NCBI RefSeq assembly: GCF_910585425.1
Contig: NZ_CAJUCP010000019.1
Coordinates: 11,431-75,430, forward strand
Reading direction: 5' to 3'
Source of the DNA: an uncultured Acetatifactor sp.
GTDB taxonomy: Bacteria; Bacillota; Clostridia; Lachnospirales; Lachnospiraceae
DNA: 64,000 nt
Part shown: positions 26,371-35,142 of the stretch, in pieces
How the letters are laid out: each line of letters starts with the position of its first letter
How positions within the stretch are numbered: the first letter of the stretch is position 1
Notes under the pieces: model-generated
Database searches by the model: none
Seen by the model: the letters and a program-made list of their open reading frames with translations, nothing else
Told to the model about the DNA's origin: nothing
Position numbers and translations under genes: made by a program

Positions 26371-27345
26371 CTATTCCGCCGTCTTCACAGAGGTGATATG
26401 GGGATTGACGCCCTCGTACCAGTACAGGAAGCCTTCCATGTCGATCTTGTCCCCGATGTTCAGCCCCTGCACTGCCTTGTATACATCAGTGCTGCTGTCG
26501 CACAGGTAGGACTCCACGGTGAAGGTATATGTATTGCCGTTCAGGGAGACATTGAAGTACAGGTCGTCGCCCTCCTGGCCGGAGCCGTCCCAGTTGTACA
26601 GGAACGCCACATCATTCCCGTCCGCGTCCTTGATATTATTGCCGTCCGCATCCTTGCAGGGCTCTACGGTCATGCCCTTGAATGCCACGAACTTGTTCTG
26701 ATGCTTGATCAGGTCGTCGCTTCCCAGCAGGGAGGTGACGTCCTCCACAGGCGCTATGTAGTTCCCCTCCAGGATTTCAAAGGTAGCTCCCTCGGCGATC
26801 TCCACCTCACCGGACCACTCGGTCTTATAGCCTGTGACCTTGATCTTGGTGCCGGGAACCAGCTTCTCGTAGTCCTCTTCGGAGCAGACCATGTTGTACA
26901 CGAAATAAGCGCCGTCCTTGTCCTGGGTGTAAACGGTTGCCTTATCCTCCCACCAGGACTGCTTAGCCTGAACATATGTCTCGATTACGACTTCGGACTC
27001 CAGAGCGGCCGCATCATATTCCGCATAGGTCATGACGCCTTCGGATTTTGCCTCCGCACCTTCCGCTCCTTCCGTACCGGCCTCAGAGCCTTCCTCACTG
27101 GCCTCAGAGCTGTCCTGGGCTTCGGACTCCCCTTCGGCTTCGGAGCTATCCTGAGCTTCAGACTCCTGGCTGGCGTCAGCTTCGGAGCTGTCCTGAGCTT
27201 CGGACTCCTCTTCTGTGCTGGCTTCGGAGCTGTCCTGGACTTCGGAATTCACATCAGAGCTGCCCTGGGAATCACCCTCAGAGCCGCAGGCCGCACATGT
27301 GAACACCAGCGCGGCAGTCAACAGCAACGTTGAAAACTTTTTCAT
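26371..27345 (-). CDS. Lipoprotein with Ser/Glu repeat linker and OB-fold-like domains
   Basis: The 324-residue protein has a lipobox (CAAC, Cys20) and then about 80 residues of acidic low-complexity repeats with the recurring unit SEAQDSSEA. Residues from about 105 form a globular part with two likely OB-fold-like halves: VMTYAEYDAAALESEVVIETYV to LEGNYIAP, and LIKHQNKFVAFKGMTVEP to the end. The repeat should act as a flexible spacer that lifts the domain away from the membrane. The function is unknown. It has a strong AGGAGG site and its own promoter. Confidence 0.82.
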   Translation of the reverse strand: MKKFSTLLLTAALVFTCAACGSEGDSQGSSDVNSEVQDSSEASTEEESEAQDSSEADASQESEAQDSSEAEGESEAQDSSEASEEGSEAGTEGAEGAEAKSEGVMTYAEYDAAALESEVVIETYVQAKQSWWEDKATVYTQDKDGAYFVYNMVCSEEDYEKLVPGTKIKVTGYKTEWSGEVEIAEGATFEILEGNYIAPVEDVTSLLGSDDLIKHQNKFVAFKGMTVEPCKDADGNNIKDADGNDVAFLYNWDGSGQEGDDLYFNVSLNGNTYTFTVESYLCDSSTDVYKAVQGLNIGDKIDMEGFLYWYEGVNPHITSVKTAE

Positions 27346-27730
27346 ATCTCATCCTCCTTTTTAAAGAACACTGCCTTACAGCGATGCGCTCCGCGGCATG
27401 CCCTTCTGCGTATTATGACGGAAAAAAGACCTGTTCTTTTTCCATCATCAATACTTGAAAATTATTATACAAGATTTCTTTGATAAATCAATAGTCAAAA
27501 GTGATAGTTATTTTATACTATCCCGTATTTTCCCGGCACAATATACAAAGCCGAAATCCATCGGAGCCTGATAGCAGACGGGGAAGATAAGACAGAAAAG
27601 GCGGAAAAAAGGAAGCTGCCGCCTCCCGGATTTCCACCCGTTCCGGCCGCAGCTTCCCACGCCTTACAACAATACGCTATACGATAATACATTACAAGAA
27701 ATACCGTTACCCGTCAATCCTTTGCCCTGC
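27346..27730. other. 385-base intergenic region
   Basis: The region holds a probable promoter for the lipoprotein gene on the minus strand (TTGATT 27486-27491, TATAAT 27464-27469, 16-base spacer). A 20-bp interrupted palindrome lies upstream of it (GATAGT/ACTATC, 27503-27522) and may be an operator. The pgi terminator lies at 27611-27657. No gene is seen. Confidence 0.6.
27611..27657 (-). terminator. Intrinsic terminator of pgi
   Basis: GGAAGCTGC/GCAGCTTCC plus further GC pairing in the loop is followed by six Ts on the minus strand, about 75 bases after the pgi stop. Confidence 0.85.
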
Positions 27731-29311
27731 TCAAATATCCAGCAGATCGCTGTATGCCTTCAACGCGCCGTCCGTGTCATGGGCCAGCACCTTCTTGGCC
27801 AGGACCTTGCCGAGCTGCACGCCCTCCTGGTCGAAGCTGTTGATGTTCCACACGAATCCCTGATACATGACCTTGTTCTCGAAATGGGACAGGAGCGCGC
27901 CCAGGGCCTGGGGGGTCAGCTGCTCTCCCGCGATGATGCTGGAGGGACGTCCGCCCGCAAAGTTCTTGTTGCGGTTCTCGTCCGCCTTGCCGCAGGCGAA
28001 GGCCACGATCTGGGCCGCCACATTGGCGCAGAGCTTCTGCTGGCTGGTGCTGTCCTGGATCACCACGTCCCGCTCCATCTGGTTCTTCCGGAAGCCCACG
28101 AACTGCAGGGGGATGATGTCCGTGCCCTGGTGCAGGAGCTGGTAGAAGGAATGCTGGCCGTTGGTGCCGGGCTCGCCGAAGATCACGGGGCCTGTGGAAT
28201 ACTCCACCGGCTCGCCGAAGCGGTTCACGGACTTGCCGTTGGACTCCATGTCAAGCTGCTGCAGATGGGCCGGGAAGCGGCTCAGGGCCTGGGAGTAAGG
28301 CAGCACGGCCGTATTCTGGTAGCCCAGCACATTGCGCTCATAGACGCCGATCAGGGCGTCCAGCATGGCAGGGTTCGCCAGGATATCCTTATTGCAGGCA
28401 AGCTTGTCTTCCTCCGCCGCTCCCTCCAGGAACCGGGCGAAGACTTCCGGGCCAAAGGCCAGGGACAGGACTGCGCCGCCCACGCCGGAGGTGGAGGAGA
28501 ACCGGCCGCCGATATAGTCGTCCATGAAGAATGCGGCCAGATAATCGTCGCTCTTCGCCAAAGGAGAGGTCTCGCTGGTGACGGCGATCATATGCCTGGA
28601 GGCGTCCAGTCCGGCGTTCTTCAGAGCGTCCTTCACGAAGGACTCATTGGTCAGGGTCTCCAGAGTGGTGCCGGATTTGGACACCAGCACGAAAAGGGAG
28701 CGCTCCACGTCAATGGTGTTCAGCACTGCCGCCGCGTCGTCGGGATCCACATTGCTGATGAACCTGGCTTCCATCTTAAAGGTGCCGTTCACCCTGGCCC
28801 AGTTCTCCAGAGCAAGGTACATGGCGCGGGGGCCCAGGTCGCTGCCGCCGATGCCGATCTGCACCACAGTGGTGAATTTCTCCCCTGCGGCATTGGTGAT
28901 CTCGCCGCTGTGGACTTTGTTCGCCAGCTCCGCAATCTTTTTCTGCTGCTCCACATAGAAGCCGCGCTTGTCCACGCCGTCGGCCACAACGGCCTCCCCC
29001 AACTGCCCTCTCGTCAGATGATGGAGCACCATGCGCTTCTCGCCGGTGTTGATCACTTCTCCATTGTAGAGAGCTTCGAACTTCTCCACGAGCTGCATCT
29101 CCTCCGCCAGCTTGGCGAAAGTCTCCAGGGCCTTGTCATCCACCTGCTTTGCCGCATAGTTGAACGCCAGACCGGCCGCCATGGGAACGCTGTACTTCTT
29201 CACGCGCTCCGCGCCGCCCTCTCCGGCCATGGCCTCCGTCAGATTTACAGGAGCCACCTTCAGCAGTTCCTGATATGCGGAAACAGTATCCAGATTTTTC
29301 CAGGTAATCAT
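27731..29311 (-). CDS. pgi: Glucose-6-phosphate isomerase
   Basis: The 526-residue protein interconverts glucose-6-phosphate and fructose-6-phosphate. The sugar-phosphate pocket is seen in VQIGIGGSDLGPRAMY and LFVLVSKSGTTLETL, and the catalytic region in GGRFSSTSGVGGAVLSLAFG and GTNGQHSFYQLLHQGTD. The length is that of the larger eukaryote-like/bacterial PGI group. It follows a sugar ABC importer in the same direction, and a terminator follows. The start has AAAGGAGG. Confidence 0.95.
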   Translation of the reverse strand: MITWKNLDTVSAYQELLKVAPVNLTEAMAGEGGAERVKKYSVPMAAGLAFNYAAKQVDDKALETFAKLAEEMQLVEKFEALYNGEVINTGEKRMVLHHLTRGQLGEAVVADGVDKRGFYVEQQKKIAELANKVHSGEITNAAGEKFTTVVQIGIGGSDLGPRAMYLALENWARVNGTFKMEARFISNVDPDDAAAVLNTIDVERSLFVLVSKSGTTLETLTNESFVKDALKNAGLDASRHMIAVTSETSPLAKSDDYLAAFFMDDYIGGRFSSTSGVGGAVLSLAFGPEVFARFLEGAAEEDKLACNKDILANPAMLDALIGVYERNVLGYQNTAVLPYSQALSRFPAHLQQLDMESNGKSVNRFGEPVEYSTGPVIFGEPGTNGQHSFYQLLHQGTDIIPLQFVGFRKNQMERDVVIQDSTSQQKLCANVAAQIVAFACGKADENRNKNFAGGRPSSIIAGEQLTPQALGALLSHFENKVMYQGFVWNINSFDQEGVQLGKVLAKKVLAHDTDGALKAYSDLLDI

Positions 29312-29405
29312 GAATTGATTCCCTCCTTTATTTTAATATATTATATAGCATGGACATCCCCCCGGGATTTCATGGCCGGGAGCATGGCCATGGCATATTA
29401 TCGAA

Positions 29406-31037
29406 CTATCGTTCTTTTTTCTTTGCCCTGTAAAATACAATATAGGCAAGCATCAGCGCCCAGGCTCCGGCCAGCGCCGACAGAAGCAGCACCGCAGGCC
29501 CGGGAAGCGGCCCCAGGTCGGATTTCCCCTCCTTGGAGGAGCCCTGCTGTTGCTCCAACTGGTCCAAATGGTGCCGGGAGGCCATGTCGCTGTAAAGCTT
29601 CTCGTAGTAGGCGTCATCCACTGTCTGGGAGCGCCGGATGGATTTCACTGTCTCCTCGATCAACTGCCCCGCGGCATCCCGCAGGGAGGCCGATCCGTTG
29701 AACACAGGCGTCACAAAGGTATGGTCCACATTCTCCAGCAGAAGCTTCGTGGCCTTGATCTTCACCTCGTAGTGGAGGGCATTGTCCTCGCCGCAGCCTG
29801 ACAGGTACTCCTGATACTCCGGGGATTCCTGGGCCCTGGAGGTCACGGGCACATACCCTTCCGTCTCCGCATAGGCAATCTGCACCTCATTGGTCAGCAG
29901 ATACTGGGTGAACAGCCATGAGGCCAGCACCTCCTGGGGATCCTCCTTGTTGAAGACGCAGACCGACGGGCCCTGGGATATCATCTGCGGATTCGACGTG
30001 TCGAACTGGGGGATGGCCATGACCTCCGTCTCGAATTCTACCAGCTTGTCGGCGCTGATGTCTATCAGGGGCGCATCGCTTCCCATCCAGGTAGCCCCTG
30101 CCGTGGAGTCGATGGCGAAGATGCACTGCCCCGCGTTCAGGAAGTTGGCCGGGTAGCTGGAAATCTTGAAGGTGGAGAAGGCTCCGGTCCTGGTGTGCGC
30201 CGCTATGGTCTCCAGCAGCTCCTTCGTGTCGTCGGAGAAGAGCAGAATCTCCCCCTCCTCGGTGGAATAGCCCGCGCCTTTCTGCCGGATCTGCTGTATC
30301 ATCATGTTGTCGGTGGATTTATAGATGAAGGGAATCATCACATCCTGGCCGTTCACCAGGTAGTTCCCCTCCTCGTCCATGGCCATGGCGGCCTCGGAGA
30401 CCTCCCAGACGAAATCCCATGTAAGAGTATCCGGCAGTTCGTATCCCAGCTTTTCCACATAGGTCTTGTTGATATAGCAGCTTTCCGTGGAGCGCATGTA
30501 GGGTATGGCGTAATAATGGCCGCCAAAGGCGCATTCCTCCAGAAACTGAGGGATGATCTCCTCCCTGGAAGGGGCATCGAAGCGGACTTCGCTGCCCCCC
30601 AGGCCGTATCTGTCGTCATCGAACAATCCCTCCAGCGGGACCACCTGGTTGACGCCCGTCAGATAGGTGGCGATATGGTCCGGATAAGTGATGCACACAT
30701 TGGGCGTGGTATTGGTGGCGATGTTCGTTATCACATCGTTATAGATTTTCCCATAATCCGTGTAAAGGCGCAGGTTCACCCTGATATTGGGGTACAGCTC
30801 CTGGAAATCGGCGATGGCCTGTTCGTATATGGCCGTCTGGGTCTTGTTCGTATCGTTCTTGGCCCAGAAGGTGATTTCATGCTCTCTCCCCGCGTCAAAG
30901 GACTCCGGAATGGCGAAAGCGTCCAGCCCCTTGGATCCGTGGCAGCCGGTGAGCAGGAACACACAGCCCATGAGAGCCGCCAGAAGCGGGAGGAAAGGGC
31001 CCTTTGCACTGTGGCTCCTCTTCTCTTCCTTGTTCAT
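29406..31037 (-). CDS. Sugar ABC transporter solute-binding lipoprotein with C-terminal membrane helix
   Basis: The 543-residue protein has a lipobox (LLTGC, about Cys32) and a family 1 solute-binding fold: ITFWAKNDTNKTQTAIYEQAI, then CVFNKEDPQEVLASWLFTQY. A hydrophobic C-terminal helix (AVLLLSALAGAWALMLAYIVF) ends in a basic RAKKKER tail. Ordinary binding proteins lack this helix; the protein would be anchored at both ends. The start overlaps the upstream permease stop by four bases. It belongs to the importer with permeases at 31034-32893 and probably the ATPase at 33117-34241. Confidence 0.9.
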   Translation of the reverse strand: MNKEEKRSHSAKGPFLPLLAALMGCVFLLTGCHGSKGLDAFAIPESFDAGREHEITFWAKNDTNKTQTAIYEQAIADFQELYPNIRVNLRLYTDYGKIYNDVITNIATNTTPNVCITYPDHIATYLTGVNQVVPLEGLFDDDRYGLGGSEVRFDAPSREEIIPQFLEECAFGGHYYAIPYMRSTESCYINKTYVEKLGYELPDTLTWDFVWEVSEAAMAMDEEGNYLVNGQDVMIPFIYKSTDNMMIQQIRQKGAGYSTEEGEILLFSDDTKELLETIAAHTRTGAFSTFKISSYPANFLNAGQCIFAIDSTAGATWMGSDAPLIDISADKLVEFETEVMAIPQFDTSNPQMISQGPSVCVFNKEDPQEVLASWLFTQYLLTNEVQIAYAETEGYVPVTSRAQESPEYQEYLSGCGEDNALHYEVKIKATKLLLENVDHTFVTPVFNGSASLRDAAGQLIEETVKSIRRSQTVDDAYYEKLYSDMASRHHLDQLEQQQGSSKEGKSDLGPLPGPAVLLLSALAGAWALMLAYIVFYRAKKKER

Positions 31038-31894
31038 CCCTTGGTCCCTCCTCTCGATACGCCTGCCATGATCTTCTTGTGGAAAATCAAAAACAACACA
31101 ATCAGGGGCAGCGAAATCACCACCACTGCCGCCATCATGGCCGGTATGTTCTCGCGGCCGAAGCCGTTCTCCCGGATTTCCTGGATGCCGTTGGAGACCA
31201 GGTAATAGGCCTCGTCATCCGTGATCAGCCTGGGCCACACGTAGGAATTCCAGCATTCTATCACCTTCAGGATCGTCACGGTGATCAGTGTGGGCCTGGA
31301 TATGGGCACCAGGACCTTCAGCAGATACTTCATATCCGAAGTGCCGTCCACCTTGGCCGCTTTATACAGGCTGTCCGGCACCTGCTCGAAATTCTCCTTC
31401 AGCAGATAGATATAGAAGACGGAGGTGACGGACGGCAGTATGAGTCCCTGAAAGGTATTGCGCATGTCCAGGTTGGTGATGGTCACGAAATTTGTGATGA
31501 TCACCAGCTCGTTGGGAATCATCATCAGGGACAGGAACAGGAGGAAAGCCCCATTCCGCCCCCGGAACTCCAGCCTGGCAAAGGCGAAGGCCGCCAGAGT
31601 GATCACCACAATCATGACAGCCGTGGTCAGCAGGGTGAAGATGACCGTATTTACGAAATAGCGTGCAAGAGGAACCGTCGTAAAGGCATCCACGTAATTT
31701 TGCAGCGTCGGCGACAGGGTGAAGAATTTCGGGATGCTTTCCGAGTTATATGCGCCGTAGCTCTTCACGGATGTCAGTATCATCCAGTAAAAGGGGAACA
31801 GCACGATGACGGCCCATATAATCAGGAAGAAATAGGTGATGGCGCCGGCCGTCCTCCTCTGCCTCTTATAATCATTTTTCCTTGTCCGGTTCAT
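31034..31894 (-). CDS. Sugar ABC transporter permease, MalG type
   Basis: The protein of about 286 residues has six hydrophobic helices and the EAA loop (VPDSLYKAAKVDGTSDMKYL). The ATG at 31894 has AGGAGG eight bases upstream; a nearby ATG at 31900 is too close to that site. Its stop overlaps the start of the binding-protein gene in an ATGA, indicating translational coupling. Confidence 0.92.
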   Translation of the reverse strand: MNRTRKNDYKRQRRTAGAITYFFLIIWAVIVLFPFYWMILTSVKSYGAYNSESIPKFFTLSPTLQNYVDAFTTVPLARYFVNTVIFTLLTTAVMIVVITLAAFAFARLEFRGRNGAFLLFLSLMMIPNELVIITNFVTITNLDMRNTFQGLILPSVTSVFYIYLLKENFEQVPDSLYKAAKVDGTSDMKYLLKVLVPISRPTLITVTILKVIECWNSYVWPRLITDDEAYYLVSNGIQEIRENGFGRENIPAMMAAVVVISLPLIVLFLIFHKKIMAGVSRGGTKG

Positions 31895-31951
31895 TTCCAT
31901 AGCCTCCTGTCTCCCATCTGACCCTGTTCCCTGAAAGTATGCCAAAAGGTA

Positions 31952-32893
31952 TCAATAGTGCACGTTTTTCCTGCCGATCAGCAGATTGACGCAGGTAATC
32001 GTGAGAACAATGGCGAACAGGATGATAGCTGCCGCCGATGCATAGGACGGATAGCCGCCGCTGTCTCCGTACAGCATGTCGTATACATAGCCCACTATGG
32101 TATTCATCCCAGCCGCGTTCAGATTCGTGCCGAACAATGCCACGGCATCGCTGTATGCCTTGAAGGCCCCGATGAAGCCCGTGATGACCAGGTAGAAGAT
32201 CATGGGCGATATCATGGGCAAAGTGATCCGCATGAAGGTACGGAATTTTGATGTGCCGTCCACCCTGGCCGCTTTGTAATAGTCCTGGTTGACGGAAGCC
32301 AGCGCGCTGGTGAGGATCAGGATCTTGAAAGGCATCACCACCCAAATGGTATAAAGGCACAGCACGAACATCTTCGCCCAGTAGGGACCGTCGATGAAGT
32401 CCACAGATTCCCCGCCGAACCACTGGATGAGCAGGTTCACCAGACCGTCGGAATAAGCGGTTTTCTTGAACAGGATCATGAATACCAGCCCCACCGCCAG
32501 GGTGTTGGTCACATAGGGCAGGAAGTAGATTGTCTGCAGGAGGTTCCGCAGCGGCTTTATGGAATCCAGCCCCACGGAGATCAGCAGGGCGATTCCCGTG
32601 GACAGGGGCACCGTGATGATCACCAGCAGGAAGGTATTCTTCAGGGCCTGCAGGAAATACGGATCGTGGAGCACATAGGAGTAATTGTAGGTCCCCGTGC
32701 CGAAATAGGTCTGGGACGCGGAATTGTAGCCCTCCTCAAAGGAATAGACGAACACGTCTATCAGTGGGTACACCATGAAAAAACCGAGAAACAGGATTGC
32801 CGGCAGCAGGTACAGCCAGCCCTTCATGCTGTTGAAACGGGTCTTCCACGAGCCAGCCCCGGAATGCTTCCCTTCCATTTTCCGCTTGTCCAT
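31952..32893 (-). CDS. Sugar ABC transporter permease, MalF type
   Basis: The 313-residue integral membrane protein has six helices and an EAA loop (QDYYKAARVDGTSKFRTFM). It is the first gene of the permease-permease-binding protein unit and has GGAGC nine bases upstream of its ATG. Together with the MalG-type partner it forms the membrane channel for an unidentified sugar. Confidence 0.92.
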   Translation of the reverse strand: MDKRKMEGKHSGAGSWKTRFNSMKGWLYLLPAILFLGFFMVYPLIDVFVYSFEEGYNSASQTYFGTGTYNYSYVLHDPYFLQALKNTFLLVIITVPLSTGIALLISVGLDSIKPLRNLLQTIYFLPYVTNTLAVGLVFMILFKKTAYSDGLVNLLIQWFGGESVDFIDGPYWAKMFVLCLYTIWVVMPFKILILTSALASVNQDYYKAARVDGTSKFRTFMRITLPMISPMIFYLVITGFIGAFKAYSDAVALFGTNLNAAGMNTIVGYVYDMLYGDSGGYPSYASAAAIILFAIVLTITCVNLLIGRKNVHY

Positions 32894-33116
32894 GTCTTGC
32901 TCCTATCTGTCCGTAGCGCCGGGTTGATATGGCCTGCACGCATTCATGGGGGGGCGCTGCGCGCTGCTACGAACTCTTTTTCGTCATTTTCCGCCTTTTT
33001 TGACTTTTTATTTCTGCTTTTTCCCAAATTATTATTTTTCCTATATTCCACATGATTCTATGCGGTCTTTCGCATATCTCTCTGATTCCCGCGCTCTTCA
33101 TGGGCTTAGGACAGCG
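32894..33116 (-). promoter_or_regulatory. Upstream region of the MalFG-type importer
   Basis: This 223-base gap after the ATPase gene is AT-rich in its middle (33000-33055) and T-rich on the plus strand. A promoter for the permease genes is likely here, but no clear -35/-10 pair with proper spacing was found. No gene is seen. Confidence 0.35.
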
Positions 33117-34241
33117 TCAAAGCCGGGAAATCGCTGACGCGTCAAATTCTATCCGCTCTTCCGTCCTTCTGTCAAAGAGGAACACTTTGCCTGGCTTTAA
33201 GTCGAACCTGACCTGGCGGGCATCCATGGAGACTTCCGCCATGTTCTCCGACCCGATGATGGCCCGGATCGCAGGCGACAGGGAAGCGCTGTTGGCACAG
33301 ACCATGCTGATATCGCGCCCCATGACCTCCACGCCGCTCAGCTCACAGCCAAAGGCCCCGCCCTTCCGCAGCAGGAATCCCTCGGGCCGGATGCCGGCAT
33401 AGACAGGACCCTCGGCCGCTCCCTTTACCGGAAGGACCGCATCCTTACCAATGGTTAGCCAGCCGTCCTTCACCTGTCCCTCGAAGACATTGACAGGCGG
33501 GGTTCCCAGGAATTTCGCCACGAACAGATTCGCCGGGCTGTCGTAGACCTCCTGGGGCCTGCCGATCTGCTGCACCATGCCGTCCTTCATGACCACGATC
33601 ATGTCGGAAATGCTCATGGCCTCCTCCTGATCGTGGGTCACGAAAATGGTGGTGATCCCGGTCTCTTTCTGAATCCGCTTGATCTCCTCCCTGGTCTGGA
33701 GCCTTAGGCGGGCGTCCAGGTTGGAAAGGGGCTCGTCCAGAAGCAGGACCCTTGGCCGCTTCACCAGGGCCCTGGCGATTGCCACCCGCTGCTGCTGGCC
33801 GCCGGAGAGCTCTCCGGGCCTGCGCTCCATCAGCTCGTCAATCTGCACCAGTCTGGCCGCATCCATGGCCTTCTCCAGCATTTCGGCTTTGGAGAGCTTA
33901 TCCTTGCCCTTTAGGTTCTCCAGGGGAAAGAGGATGTTCTGCCTTACGGTGAGATGGGGGTACAGAGCGTAGTTCTGGAAGACCAGCCCGATGCCCCTGT
34001 GCTCCGGCGGAAGGCCTGTCACATCTTCCTCTCCGAAGAAGACCTGACCGCTGGTGGGCTTCTCCAGGCCGCTGATCAGGTTCAATGTGGTGCTCTTGCC
34101 GCAGCCCGATGGCCCCAGCAATCCAATCAGCTTGCCGTCCGGAATCTCGAAGTCGAAGTCGTTGACGGCTATGACATCCGCTTTGTTCTTTTTGTCCCGG
34201 CCGGGGAATTTCTTCGTCAGATTCCGCAATACTACTTTCAT
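33117..34241 (-). CDS. Carbohydrate ABC transporter ATPase, MsmK/UgpC type
   Basis: The 374-residue protein has an ATPase domain with Walker A GPSGCGKST, Q-loop LVFQNYALYPHLTV, signature LSGGQQQRVAIARA, Walker B VLLLDEPLSNLD and H-loop FVTHDQEEAMS. A C-terminal TOBE/MalK-like regulatory domain starts near residue 240 (VYAGIRPEGFLLR). Proteins of this type energise several sugar importers in one cell; here it probably serves the adjacent MalFG-type importer and perhaps the one at 1642-5280. It follows tcdA by 31 bases. Confidence 0.94.
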   Translation of the reverse strand: MKVVLRNLTKKFPGRDKKNKADVIAVNDFDFEIPDGKLIGLLGPSGCGKSTTLNLISGLEKPTSGQVFFGEEDVTGLPPEHRGIGLVFQNYALYPHLTVRQNILFPLENLKGKDKLSKAEMLEKAMDAARLVQIDELMERRPGELSGGQQQRVAIARALVKRPRVLLLDEPLSNLDARLRLQTREEIKRIQKETGITTIFVTHDQEEAMSISDMIVVMKDGMVQQIGRPQEVYDSPANLFVAKFLGTPPVNVFEGQVKDGWLTIGKDAVLPVKGAAEGPVYAGIRPEGFLLRKGGAFGCELSGVEVMGRDISMVCANSASLSPAIRAIIGSENMAEVSMDARQVRFDLKPGKVFLFDRRTEERIEFDASAISRL

Positions 34242-34272
34242 GATATTTCTCCTTGTCTGTTTGGAGTTTTTT

Positions 34273-35064
34273 TCATCTATTTTTTTCTAGTTTCTTTCCT
34301 GCATTTGCCGCCAGATCCTTTACCACTTCGCCCGCGATGATCAGCCCTGCCACGGACGGCACAAAGGCGACGCTCCCCGGGATGCTGCGCCGTTTTGCGT
34401 CCCGGTTCTGGCCCTCTGCCTGGCGGCTTTCCATGGATTCTCCCTCATCGCAGCCGTCCCCCTCCGATTCTTTCGGGATGACGGGCAGTTCCTGGGAATA
34501 CACCACTTTCAGGCTCTCCACGCCGCGCTTTTTCAGCTCCCGGCGCATGACCTTCGCCAGGGGGCAGACCTTTGTCTCATAGATGTCCGCCACCCGGAAC
34601 GCAGCGGCATCCAGCTTGTTCCCGGCTCCCATGCTGCTGATGATGGGCGTATCGGTTTCCTTTGCCCGCATTGCCAGCGCCAGCTTGGCGGTCACGGTAT
34701 CCACCGCGTCTACTACATAGTCGTATTCTTCAAAAGGAAAGGATGAGGCGTTTTCCGGCAGGAAGAAGCATTGGTGTACCGCGACCTCCGCCTCCGGGTT
34801 GATGTCCAGGATGCGCTCCCGCATCACGTCCACCTTACAGCGTCCAAGCGTGCTCCTGGCGGCTATGATCTGTCGGTTCAGGTTCGTCAGGCTTACCCTG
34901 TCGTCATCCACCAGGGCAAAAGCGCCGATGCCGCTGCGGGCAAGGGCCTCGCATACATGCCCGCCCACGCCGCCTATGCCGAACACGGCCACTCTCGATT
35001 CACGCAGCCGCTCCATCGCCGCTTTTCCCAACAGCAGCTGGGTCCTTGCAAACTGTCCTGTCAT
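34273..35064 (-). CDS. tcdA: tRNA threonylcarbamoyladenosine dehydratase
   Basis: The protein of about 263 residues belongs to the ThiF/HesA/MoeB superfamily and matches TcdA (CsdL/YgdL), which cyclises t6A37 of tRNA to ct6A using ATP. The adenylate site is VAVFGIGGVGGHVCEAL, followed by LVDDDRVSLTNLNRQI and ADIYETKVCPLAKVMRREL. A charged insertion (about residues 205-235, around EGDGCDEGESMES) is not usual. The start at 35064 is preferred because the upstream ATG at 35121 lacks a binding site. It follows miaB, another tRNA modification gene, suggesting shared transcription. Confidence 0.88.
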   Translation of the reverse strand: MTGQFARTQLLLGKAAMERLRESRVAVFGIGGVGGHVCEALARSGIGAFALVDDDRVSLTNLNRQIIAARSTLGRCKVDVMRERILDINPEAEVAVHQCFFLPENASSFPFEEYDYVVDAVDTVTAKLALAMRAKETDTPIISSMGAGNKLDAAAFRVADIYETKVCPLAKVMRRELKKRGVESLKVVYSQELPVIPKESEGDGCDEGESMESRQAEGQNRDAKRRSIPGSVAFVPSVAGLIIAGEVVKDLAANAGKKLEKNR

Positions 35065-35142
35065 CTTCTTCCCGTCCCTGTCTCTCCGATTTATGCTGCG
35101 CGCTGAAAGGACGCCAGCCATGATTCTATTTTGCGCCTGTTT

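Noticed and set aside
27722..29701. A 659-codon plus-strand frame
   Set aside because: It is antisense to pgi and has no start site or recognisable motif.
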